From positions 1-6,195 of the forward strand of contig CAZNQW010000232.1 of assembly GCA_964575225.1 (NCBI GenBank): 6,195 bases of DNA, written 5' to 3'. The notes below the pieces were generated by a model. That model was not told where the DNA came from. It was given only the letters and a program-made list of their open reading frames with translations, and ran no database searches. Source of the DNA: CAZNQW01 sp964575225 (GTDB lineage Bacteria; Chloroflexota; Anaerolineae; JAAYZQ01). A program made the translations under genes and the position numbers. Below are positions 1 to 6,138 of this stretch, in pieces; within the stretch, counting starts at the first letter, position 1; every line of letters begins with the position of its first letter.

Positions 1-70
1 ATGCACCACGCCGTTTGATGACGGGCTTGAGCTGGTTAGAATCGTGCTGAAATTGAAGGAGATAGAATAG
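1..70 (+). CDS. 3' end of a convergent gene, product unknown (partial)
   Basis: The frame beginning at base 2 is open from the window edge to a TAG at 68-70. It encodes 22 residues with a normal protein-like composition, including DDGLELVRIV followed by a Leu/Lys/Glu-rich end, which looks like an amphipathic C-terminal helix. No complete gene could be made from the other frames here, and the minus-strand operon has already ended at 170, so the tail of a plus-strand gene facing the operon is the simplest reading. The fragment is too short to assign to a family. A short chance open frame cannot be excluded. Confidence 0.5.
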   Translation, partial: CTTPFDDGLELVRIVLKLKEIE

Positions 71-169
71 CAATTATCACAAAAATTCGAGGATGTCGGC
101 GCAACCTCCCGATGACCCGGCGGATGCGGCGCACCCGGGCGAGTGCGCCGCATCGGTTTGCGTAGCAGG
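71..169. other. Convergent intergenic region
   Basis: This 99-base stretch separates the plus-strand fragment ending at 70 from the stop codon of the minus-strand operon at 170-172. Its left part (71-90) is AT-rich and holds a run of five A at 81-85 (five T on the minus strand). Its right part holds the strong hairpin at 123-154. I see no convincing start codon with a Shine-Dalgarno sequence and no RNA gene. The role is probably transcription termination for one or both flanking genes. Confidence 0.6.
123..154 (-). terminator. Hairpin after the operon, terminator-like
   Basis: The two arms GATGCGGCGCAC (123-134) and GTGCGCCGCATC (143-154) are perfectly complementary, giving a 12-bp GC-rich stem with an 8-base loop. 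On the minus strand it starts 15 bases after the TAA stop of the last operon gene, which is the usual place for an intrinsic terminator. No U-rich tract follows directly on either strand: the minus strand continues CGCCGGGTCATC and the plus strand GGTTTGCG. The nearest T run on the minus strand is at 85-81. It may be an atypical or bidirectional terminator between convergent genes, or an RNA 3'-end stabilising structure. Confidence 0.6.
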
Positions 170-1279
170 TTATTCCAAAACCGGAGAGCCCTTGAGACCA
201 CTACCGGTCAACGGCAAAACAATGACTTCGTCGGGACCCGCCAGCGCATAGACCTGCGGCAAAGCTGCCACCACGACCGAGCTGGTGGGCTCGGCATACA
301 TGCCCTGACGGGCCATCTTGAGCTGACCCGCCTTGATGGCATCCTCAGTCACCGTGATGCAGGTGCCCCCCGACTCGCGGACCGCCTGCAACAACCGTCG
401 CCCTCGCACCGGGGCAGCAATGGCCAGCCCTTCGGCAATACTGGGGCGGGCAGGCTCGACCCCCGGCACAGAGTCCAGACCCGCCTCGTAGGCATCCGCC
501 AGAGGCGCCAGCAACTCGGCCTGGACGGCCGCCAACTTGGGTACCCGTTCCACCAATCCGGCGGCCTGCAGCCGCCTGAACCCGAGCCACACCCCCAGCA
601 GATGCACCCCCTGCCCCACCGGCACCACGTACCAATCGGGTGCTCGGCGGCCAAGCTGTTCCCATAACTCCCAAGCCACCGATTGTTGGCCCAGCAAAAA
701 ACCCGGGTGGTAGGCATGGGATGCCAGCACCACACCCCGCTTGGTCGCTTCCAGGGCCGCCAGCTTGGCATTCTGCCGGGGCCCTGGAATGGGTCGCACT
801 TCCGCGCCATAGATGGCGATCTGCGCCTGCTTGGATGGCGAGGCATAGGCCGGGACAAAGATCTCGGCTCGCATTCCGGCGCGGGCCGCATAGGCCGCCA
901 CCGACGCCCCCGCATTGCCCGACGAATCGTCGGCCACATGGGTCACCCCTTGGTGGGCCAGGATGTTGATCATCACCTCGGTGCCCCGATCCTTGAACGA
1001 TCCGGTGGGGGCAAAGTACTCGGGCTTGACCCACACCTCGCGGCCGTCCAGCACGACCGACAGGAGGGGGGTACCCCCTGCACGCAGCCGAACCGTCGGC
1101 GTCTGCAGGTCCAAGCCGTACAGCTTGCCATAGCGCCATACCGACTGATCCGATTGGTCGATCAGCGTGGGATCGAAATCGGACCGCTCTTCCGCTTCCC
1201 AGGCGCCACCGCAGGGGCAGCGCCAGCGCTCAGGGGTCAGAGAATCCTGGGCGCCGCATTCGGGACAAAAGACCTTCAT
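170..1279 (-). CDS. Threonine-synthase-like PLP-dependent enzyme with N-terminal zinc ribbon
   Basis: This 369-residue protein belongs to the fold-type II PLP enzymes, closest in layout to threonine synthase (O-phosphohomoserine to threonine plus phosphate, cytoplasmic). A zinc ribbon opens the protein: C5-P-E-C8 and C21-P-C23 followed by GG. The PLP lysine is K96 in TGSFKDRG. SSGNAG (119-124) is the loop that binds the substrate carboxylate, and PVGQGVHLLG (220-229) is at the place of the phosphate-binding glycine loop. IAEGLAI (281-287), YAEPTSS (328-334) and TGSGLK (358-363) complete the family pattern. The ATG at 1279 is chosen over an in-frame ATG at 1306 because GGAG at 1289-1292 stands 9 bases from it and the protein then begins directly with the ribbon; the longer form would overlap the upstream gene. 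It lies 4 bp after the aminopeptidase and is the last gene of the operon. No homoserine kinase or dehydrogenase is adjacent, so a related lyase or synthase activity is possible. Confidence 0.88.
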   Translation of the reverse strand: MKVFCPECGAQDSLTPERWRCPCGGAWEAEERSDFDPTLIDQSDQSVWRYGKLYGLDLQTPTVRLRAGGTPLLSVVLDGREVWVKPEYFAPTGSFKDRGTEVMINILAHQGVTHVADDSSGNAGASVAAYAARAGMRAEIFVPAYASPSKQAQIAIYGAEVRPIPGPRQNAKLAALEATKRGVVLASHAYHPGFLLGQQSVAWELWEQLGRRAPDWYVVPVGQGVHLLGVWLGFRRLQAAGLVERVPKLAAVQAELLAPLADAYEAGLDSVPGVEPARPSIAEGLAIAAPVRGRRLLQAVRESGGTCITVTEDAIKAGQLKMARQGMYAEPTSSVVVAALPQVYALAGPDEVIVLPLTGSGLKGSPVLE

Positions 1280-1283
1280 ACCT

Positions 1284-2585
1284 CTACGCTCCGTAAAAGG
1301 CCGCAAAGGCGGCCATCATGTGATAGTGATCCTGCACACCGCCCAACTCTCGGATCGAGTGCATGGCCAGGGCCGGATTGCCCACATCCAGCGAGCGCAT
1401 GTCGAGATGCGTAAGGGTCGCCGGACCGATGGTCGAACCACCCTGGGAATCAGAGCGGCCGACAAACTTTTGGACCGGGATTCCGGCATTCAGACACAGT
1501 GTCTCAAAGACAGCCGAGGTTTCCGCGTCGGTGGTAAAGTTCAAATTGGCTGCCAGCTTGATCATCGGGCCGCCATTGAGCACCGGTTTGATCACCGGGT
1601 CGTGCTTGTCCACGGCATTGGGATGGACCGCATGGCCCATGTCGGCCGACACCAGGAAAGACTGATAGACCGCCTGGAAAAAGGCCTCCCGATCTTTGCC
1701 CAACGCCAGAACGATCCGCTCCAGCAGGGTGCTCAGGAAGGGCGAATCGGCCCCCTGTTTGGTGCGGCTGCCAATCTCTTCGTTGTCGTAGCACACCAAC
1801 ACGTTGGTGGCCGCAGCCAATTCGCTTCTGAGAAACGCATGCAGCCCGGCGTGGACCATGGCCAGGTTATCGAGCCGGGTGCTGGAGATAAACTCGTCGT
1901 TCAAGCCAACGGTGCAGCCTCTCTCATAGTCATGTAGGAACAGGTCGAAATCGAGCACGCGGTCGGCATCGACCCCCAACTTTTCGGCCAATAGCTTGGC
2001 AAGAAAGCCCTTCTTCTCAAACTGGTCCGTCACCTGCGCCAGCAGGGGCAGCATGTCCTTTTGCTTGTTCAGCTCAATCCCCTCGTTCACCTTACGGTTC
2101 ATGTGCAGCGACTGATTGGGGATGGTCAGCAGCGGACGGTCAAAGGACACCAATCGAAGCTCAGGCTGAAGCGGATCGTCGCTTTTGAGCGCCACCCGTC
2201 CGGCCAGCGACAGAGGCCGATCGAGCCAGGTGTTCAGGATCGGCCCGTCATAGGTCTCGGTGTTGAGCCGGAGGTAGGTGCCCTCTACCACCATTTCGGG
2301 CGAGGGCTTGACGCGGAAACTGGGGGCATCGGTGTGGGCAGCTACCAACCGAAACCCCTCGTTCTCGATCTCACCGCTGCCCAGGACAAAGGCGATCAGG
2401 GCCGATCCGTTGCGGGTGACATAGTACTTGCCACCCCGAGTCAGGTCCCATCGGGCGGTCAGGTCCAGCTTCTGAAAACCCCGCTCCGCCAGCAATTTCT
2501 CACTGTTTTGAACTACGTGAAAGGGGCTGGGGCTCGAATGGATATAATCAATCAGGTTGTTGGCGAATTCCAATTCTTTGGACAT
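1284..2585 (-). CDS. apeB: M18 family aminopeptidase (ApeB type)
   Basis: This 433-residue dinuclear zinc aminopeptidase removes N-terminal residues from peptides in the cytoplasm. M18 enzymes often prefer acidic residues and assemble as dodecamers (family knowledge). All expected ligands are visible: H84 in AAHTDAP, D239 in RLDN, the catalytic/ligand pair E269-E270 in YDNEEIGS, D315 in SADMGHAVHPN, and H409 in AMHSIRELGG. The N-terminal NLIDYIHSSPSPFHVV (10-25) and SDSQGGSTIGP (378-388) are also typical. The length equals that of bacterial type 2 M18 enzymes and the gene is intact. The ATG at 2585 has AAAGGA (2594-2599) 8 bases upstream. It lies 33 bp after an amidohydrolase gene and 4 bp before the threonine-synthase-like gene, suggesting peptide-derived amino acids are processed by neighbours. 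The family call is firm; the physiological substrate is not known. Confidence 0.95.
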   Translation of the reverse strand: MSKELEFANNLIDYIHSSPSPFHVVQNSEKLLAERGFQKLDLTARWDLTRGGKYYVTRNGSALIAFVLGSGEIENEGFRLVAAHTDAPSFRVKPSPEMVVEGTYLRLNTETYDGPILNTWLDRPLSLAGRVALKSDDPLQPELRLVSFDRPLLTIPNQSLHMNRKVNEGIELNKQKDMLPLLAQVTDQFEKKGFLAKLLAEKLGVDADRVLDFDLFLHDYERGCTVGLNDEFISSTRLDNLAMVHAGLHAFLRSELAAATNVLVCYDNEEIGSRTKQGADSPFLSTLLERIVLALGKDREAFFQAVYQSFLVSADMGHAVHPNAVDKHDPVIKPVLNGGPMIKLAANLNFTTDAETSAVFETLCLNAGIPVQKFVGRSDSQGGSTIGPATLTHLDMRSLDVGNPALAMHSIRELGGVQDHYHMMAAFAAFYGA

Positions 2586-2618
2586 AAGAGTCGTCCTTTC
2601 CTCGATGATAAGTTATGT

Positions 2619-3761
2619 TTAGTACGGTTTGATCAGGGGTTCCCCGAATTGCCAGGCTCGAGCACCGTCGATAAAGACCTGCTCCACGCGAGCCTGAACC
2701 TTGAGGGGATGGTCGGAGAACAGCACAAAATCGGCGTCCTTGCCGACCTCGAGCGAGCCGACCCGATCGCCCACCCCCGCAATCTCGGCGCCGTTGATGG
2801 TCAGCATCGGCAGCACGTCATCGGGGGTAAGATCGGTGTAGCGCACCAGGAGGGCGCCAAACACGCGCAGCTCGCGAATGTTGCGATCGGGATGGTCGCT
2901 TTGCAGCGATACCTTGACCCCGGCATGGTGCAAAATGGCCGCGCCATGGGGCCCACGGTTGGGGAACATCTTGTGGCGGCGGCTGCCCGGCCCCGGCCCA
3001 TAGATGACCGGAATGCCCCGCTCGGCCAGCTTGTCGGCGATCAGATGTGCCTCGAACCCATGCTCCACGGTCAAGTCAAAGCCGAATTCGTCCTGAATGC
3101 GCAGGATGGCCAGCAATTCAACTGGCGTAAAGGAATGGATGCGGACCACCAACTCGCGCCGCAACACCTGAGCCATCAACTCCTGCACCGGCTCGGCGGG
3201 GATTTCCCCCTTTTCGCGCCTCGCCATGTAATTCTGCGCTTCCACCAGGGCCGTTCGCAACACCCCTGCCACACCCATCAGACTGACGGGGTAGGCCGGC
3301 CCTTGGGACGGACGTCCTGTGCCTTTGCGCCAGGCCATCTTCATCCCTGCCGGATCGCGCAGGATGCGCTGTTGGAGGTTACTGCCCGCCATTTTCATGA
3401 CGATGCTGGTGCCGCCAATGACATTGGAACTACCCGGCGTGATAATGGTCGTAGTGACGCCACCCTCCATGGCATCTTCAAAGCCGGGGCTCTCCAATTC
3501 GATCTGGTCGAGGATGCGCACGTGAGGCGTCACAGGGCTGGTGGTCTCACCAAAGCCGTCCAGGCCAATGTGGGTGTGGGCGTCGATCATGCCCGGCACC
3601 ACATACTTGCCCGCCGCCGAAATCACCTCGGCGCCTTCGGGCACTGCCACGTGGGGGCCCACACCGACGATCTTGCCGTCTTGCACCAGGAGGATGCCAT
3701 CCTTGATCTCGCCTCGGGTGATGGTCAGGATTCGTCCGCCGACAATCGCTTTCATAGTCAT
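2619..3761 (-). CDS. Amidohydrolase family protein (COG1228 / imidazolonepropionase-like), paralog 1
   Basis: This 380-residue metal-dependent hydrolase has the amidohydrolase-superfamily layout. An N-terminal beta-sandwich segment (about 1-55, with the GKIVGVG turn) is followed by the TIM barrel and a C-terminal return to the sandwich (VGSLEVGKDADFVLFSDHP, about 334-352). Likely metal ligands are H62 and H64 in IDAHTHIG, H209 (strand 5), H234 in VEHG (strand 6) and D289 in QSDHP (strand 8). K123 sits in a segment shared with its neighbour and could be another ligand. The region after H209 reads SFTPVE where relatives, including the adjacent paralog, have a pattern like xHRxDD, so the substrate pocket is altered. 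The ATG at 3761 is preferred: GGGAGGG at 3766-3772 is close upstream and the start overlaps the preceding stop as ATGA, indicating translational coupling. A second ATG is at 3755. Substrate unknown; hydrolysis of a cyclic amide, dipeptide or similar bond is plausible. Confidence 0.88.
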   Translation of the reverse strand: MTMKAIVGGRILTITRGEIKDGILLVQDGKIVGVGPHVAVPEGAEVISAAGKYVVPGMIDAHTHIGLDGFGETTSPVTPHVRILDQIELESPGFEDAMEGGVTTTIITPGSSNVIGGTSIVMKMAGSNLQQRILRDPAGMKMAWRKGTGRPSQGPAYPVSLMGVAGVLRTALVEAQNYMARREKGEIPAEPVQELMAQVLRRELVVRIHSFTPVELLAILRIQDEFGFDLTVEHGFEAHLIADKLAERGIPVIYGPGPGSRRHKMFPNRGPHGAAILHHAGVKVSLQSDHPDRNIRELRVFGALLVRYTDLTPDDVLPMLTINGAEIAGVGDRVGSLEVGKDADFVLFSDHPLKVQARVEQVFIDGARAWQFGEPLIKPY

Positions 3762-4945
3762 GATTCCCTCCCGGATTCCAGGCTATTGACCACCACCTCG
3801 CCATCAGCCACCACGAGCCGGATGTGCGTCATGGCCTCCAACGGATCGCCATCGTGGACCACCAGATCGGCATCCTTGCCCGCCTCGATAGAGCCGACGC
3901 GGTCGGATACACCCAGGATCTCGGCGGCGTTCAGGGTGATCGCCTTGAGCGCCTCCACATGGTCCATCCCATAGCCCACAGCCTCGCCGGCAATCACCGG
4001 CAGGAACTGGATCGGTTCCGTCGGATGGTTGGTCATGAGGGCCACCTTGACCCCTGCTGCGGCCAGCCGGCCTGGCGTCCGATGGGAAAGGTTCTTTAAC
4101 TCGCCATGCTTTTCGCGGGCCACGGTGATGGGTCCCACCACACAGGGCACGCCGCGCGTAGCCAGTTCGTCGGCCACCAGATAGGCTTCAGTGGCATGTT
4201 CGAGGACAACTCGAATCCCAAACTCGTCGGCCAACCGCAGCACGACCAGGATGTCGTCGGAGCGATGGACGTGGACATGGGCGGCGATCTGTCCATCGAG
4301 CAGCGGTTCCAACGCTTCCATCCGCAGATCCCGGTGCCCGGCGCGCTCCTGCGGCTTTTGACCGGCATAAGACTGAGCCTCGCGCAGCACACCGCGCAGC
4401 AGTGCTGCAACACCCATGCGGCTGTTCGGCCCCATGCGGCGGCTGCTCAGAAAGGCGGTCACATCATCGCCCACCGCCAGTTTCATGGCGGCCGGATTGC
4501 GCAATACCTCCCGCTGGCCCACCGTGCCGTGGGTCTTGAGCACCACGCTCTGCCCGGCGACGGGGCTGATGTTCTGGTCGCCGATCATCAGCTTGCCGGG
4601 ATGAACCATCACCGTGGTCACACCCCCCGCAATGGCATCGTCAAAGGCCACATCCTTGGGATCTACCGAATCGAGGGCCTGCAAATGCGAATTGAAAACT
4701 CCGGTGCTCTCGTTGGTATCGGCCTCACCGGCCAGTTCCTGCCACGACATGCCCATATGGGTATGAGCGTCGATAAAGCCGGGTGTCATCACCATGCCGT
4801 TTGCGTCGAACACCTTCATCCCCTCAGGGATGTACAGGTTCTCGCCCACAGCCACAATCTTCTTGTCCCGGACCAGTACCATTCCCTGAGACAATGTGCC
4901 CAAGGACCCACAGGTCCGTACCTTGGCGTTTACAATGGCCAGCAT
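3758..4945 (-). CDS. Amidohydrolase family protein (COG1228-type), paralog 2, with Asn at the catalytic Asp position
   Basis: This 395-residue protein has the same fold and order of motifs as its downstream neighbour and is clearly a paralog; for example LR-x-x-DEFG, EHxxEAxLxAD and DRVGSxExGKDAD are shared. Metal-site candidates are H61 and H63 in DAHTHMG, H225 in HVHVHRSDD (strand 5), and H250 in LEHATEA (strand 6). The strand-8 motif reads MTNHP, with N306 where the superfamily has a metal-binding, proton-transferring Asp and where paralog 1 has D289. The codon is AAC (minus strand, 4030-4028), one base from GAC. The frame is otherwise intact and full length, so the protein is probably expressed but may be catalytically weak, modified or structural. 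The ATG at 4945 is preferred to the one at 4951, because the Shine-Dalgarno sequence AGGGG (4953-4957) is 7 bases from the former and only 1 base from the latter. The end overlaps the next start by 4 bp. Confidence 0.86.
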   Translation of the reverse strand: MLAIVNAKVRTCGSLGTLSQGMVLVRDKKIVAVGENLYIPEGMKVFDANGMVMTPGFIDAHTHMGMSWQELAGEADTNESTGVFNSHLQALDSVDPKDVAFDDAIAGGVTTVMVHPGKLMIGDQNISPVAGQSVVLKTHGTVGQREVLRNPAAMKLAVGDDVTAFLSSRRMGPNSRMGVAALLRGVLREAQSYAGQKPQERAGHRDLRMEALEPLLDGQIAAHVHVHRSDDILVVLRLADEFGIRVVLEHATEAYLVADELATRGVPCVVGPITVAREKHGELKNLSHRTPGRLAAAGVKVALMTNHPTEPIQFLPVIAGEAVGYGMDHVEALKAITLNAAEILGVSDRVGSIEAGKDADLVVHDGDPLEAMTHIRLVVADGEVVVNSLESGRES

Positions 4946-4952
4946 TTTCATT

Positions 4953-4957
4953 CCCCT
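4953..4957 (-). promoter_or_regulatory. Shine-Dalgarno site deciding the start at 4945
   Basis: On the minus strand AGGGG is followed by AATGAAAATG. The first ATG (4951) is separated from the site by one base, too close for ribosome binding. The second ATG (4945) is at a 7-base spacing, which is near optimal. This favours a protein shorter by two residues. Confidence 0.6.
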
Positions 4958-4963
4958 ATTTCG

Positions 4964-5512
4964 TTATAGAATCAGGCGCACCACATCCTCAAAGGGAAGG
5001 CGGTAGGGCGCGGGCGGATCGTACGCCGGGTAACCAAAGGGAACCAGCAACATCGGCGTCAGCTCTTTTGGGATGCCCAAAGCCTCTTTCAACGCCTGGG
5101 GATCAAAGCCGACCACACAGCAGGACCCCAACCCCAGGGCAACCCCTGCCAGGATCATGTTCTCCACACAACCCATGCAATCCAATTTGGTCAGTAGGTC
5201 GCGACCCTTTTGGCCATAGCGGCCCGTCATGCGCTTCAGTTCGAAACAGACGACAATCACCACCGGCGCCGCCATGATCCACTCCTGGGTGAGCACGCCA
5301 CCGCGGGCCGTGGTCCCGGCGTCTGTGGTGTCGACCAGTTTGCGCTTGGCCTCATCCCCCTGGACAATGGCAAATTCCCAGGCCTGCATATTGCCCGCCG
5401 AGGGAGCCCAGGTGCCCGCCTCGATGATCTGCCTCACGACCTCGTCGGGCACCGGACGATCGACAAAGCTACGCACGCTCCGGCGCCGCCGGATGGCTTC
5501 CATCACATCCAT
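4964..5512 (-). CDS. Nitroreductase family protein, canonical FMN-type
   Basis: This 182-residue member of the nitroreductase/FMN-dependent oxidoreductase superfamily works as a dimer with FMN at the interface and uses NAD(P)H or another donor to reduce its substrate (family knowledge). Visible motifs are RRRRSVRSF (8-16), the N-terminal Arg cluster that grips the FMN phosphate; WAPSAGNMQAWEF (35-47), FMN contact; ENMILAGVALGLGSCCVVGF (117-136), the dimer-core helix; and LLVPFGYPAYDPP (155-167) near the end. The length is at the short end of the family, lacking large insertions. C112, C115, C131 and C132 form an unusual local cysteine density around the core helix. The ATG at 5512 has GGAGG (5519-5523) 6 bases upstream. 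It follows a paralog by 22 bp and precedes an amidohydrolase by 18 bp. The substrate cannot be predicted; roles range from nitro or quinone reduction to specialised dehydrogenation. Confidence 0.93.
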   Translation of the reverse strand: MDVMEAIRRRRSVRSFVDRPVPDEVVRQIIEAGTWAPSAGNMQAWEFAIVQGDEAKRKLVDTTDAGTTARGGVLTQEWIMAAPVVIVVCFELKRMTGRYGQKGRDLLTKLDCMGCVENMILAGVALGLGSCCVVGFDPQALKEALGIPKELTPMLLVPFGYPAYDPPAPYRLPFEDVVRLIL

Positions 5513-5534
5513 GTGCTTCCTCCCCCGTCTTGCC

Positions 5535-6092
5535 TCACCACGTCTCGTAGTGCAGAATGTCTTCCAGCGGCAGGCCGCGCTTTAGAGGTGGTTCCACTGG
5601 AGAAAAACCCAGAGCTACCAACGTGAGCGGTTGCACGTGCCGGGGCAAAAGCAGCAACTCGGACAGGCGGTCGGCATCGAATTCGCGGATGAGGCAGCTT
5701 TTCAGTCCGTGCTCCAGGGCCGCCAGCCGGAGGTTCTGGATGGCTGCGCCGGTATCCTGCAAACCAAAGACCGCCGCACCGATCTCTCCATAGCGGGCTT
5801 TGGCCCGCGTGCGATCCATGCACACCACCAAAACCAAAGGCGCATCCACCAACCAGTGACGGCGCTCGTCGCCGCCGATACCAGGCCGCAACAGCGAGTC
5901 GAGCAAGGCGCCCACCAGGGCCGCTTTGCGTTCAGGGTCGCGGACGGCCACGATCTCCCAAGGCTGAGCGTCGGCGGCCGAGGGTGTCCAGGAAACGGCC
6001 TCGATCAGAGTGGCCAAAAGGGCGTCCCCCACAGGCCGATCTTCAAACTCACTCACACATCGAACGCGCTTGAACTGATCTACGATTGACAT
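5535..6092 (-). CDS. Nitroreductase-like protein with altered FMN motif
   Basis: This 185-residue protein is a diverged paralog of its downstream neighbour; the first 47 residues align without gaps (DRPV at 18-21 in both, WxPSA at 35-39 in both). Other family signs are FGLQDTGAAIQNLRLAALEHGLKSC (about 109-133) and VALGFSPVEPP (159-169). Two FMN-contact positions differ from consensus: the N-terminal motif reads RCVSEF with S14 in place of Arg, and PSAADAQPW carries D41 in place of the usual Asn. Flavin binding may therefore be weaker or may need a partner subunit. The ATG at 6092 is chosen because GGGAGG (6101-6106) is 8 bases upstream and the protein then aligns residue for residue with the paralog. 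A longer frame to 6173 would overlap the upstream gene and add a low-complexity leader. It is the first complete gene of the operon and lies 46 bp after the upstream stop. Confidence 0.88.
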   Translation of the reverse strand: MSIVDQFKRVRCVSEFEDRPVGDALLATLIEAVSWTPSAADAQPWEIVAVRDPERKAALVGALLDSLLRPGIGGDERRHWLVDAPLVLVVCMDRTRAKARYGEIGAAVFGLQDTGAAIQNLRLAALEHGLKSCLIREFDADRLSELLLLPRHVQPLTLVALGFSPVEPPLKRGLPLEDILHYETW

Positions 6093-6100
6093 GGTCCTTG

Positions 6101-6106
6101 CCTCCC
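6101..6106 (-). promoter_or_regulatory. Shine-Dalgarno site deciding the start at 6092
   Basis: GGGAGG on the minus strand lies 8 bases before the ATG at 6092-6090. The two in-frame ATGs further upstream (6173 and 6170) lack such a site and fall within the end of the preceding gene, so 6092 is the better start. Confidence 0.6.
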
Positions 6107-6138
6107 TGCTGGGCCGGGCCTTGTGGTCCGACACGCTC

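Noticed and set aside
1067..1078. Perfect 12-base palindrome GGGGGTACCCCC
   Set aside because: It is inside a coding region, encoding part of GGTPLL in the threonine-synthase-like protein, and is explained by Gly-Thr-Pro codons in high-GC DNA. It is a single copy with no sign of an operator role.
1280..1306. Nine-residue N-terminal extension of the threonine-synthase-like protein
   Set aside because: It would overlap the aminopeptidase 3' end, and the zinc ribbon begins right after the ATG at 1279, which has a well-spaced GGAG.
143..1414. Several open frames of 100-260 codons on both strands overlapping the threonine-synthase-like gene
   Set aside because: They are Pro/Arg/Gly/Trp-rich out-of-frame translations of the real gene, without homology signs.
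2061..3974. A 637-codon open frame on the plus strand, antisense to the aminopeptidase and amidohydrolase genes
   Set aside because: It is rich in His, Gln, Arg and Gly with no recognisable motif, spans the junctions of three well-supported genes, and is what high-GC codon bias produces opposite real genes. No convincing Shine-Dalgarno site was seen.
4106..4969. A 287-codon open frame on the plus strand, opposite amidohydrolase paralog 2
   Set aside because: It has a shadow-like composition and no family motifs, and it lies entirely opposite a gene with clear motifs.
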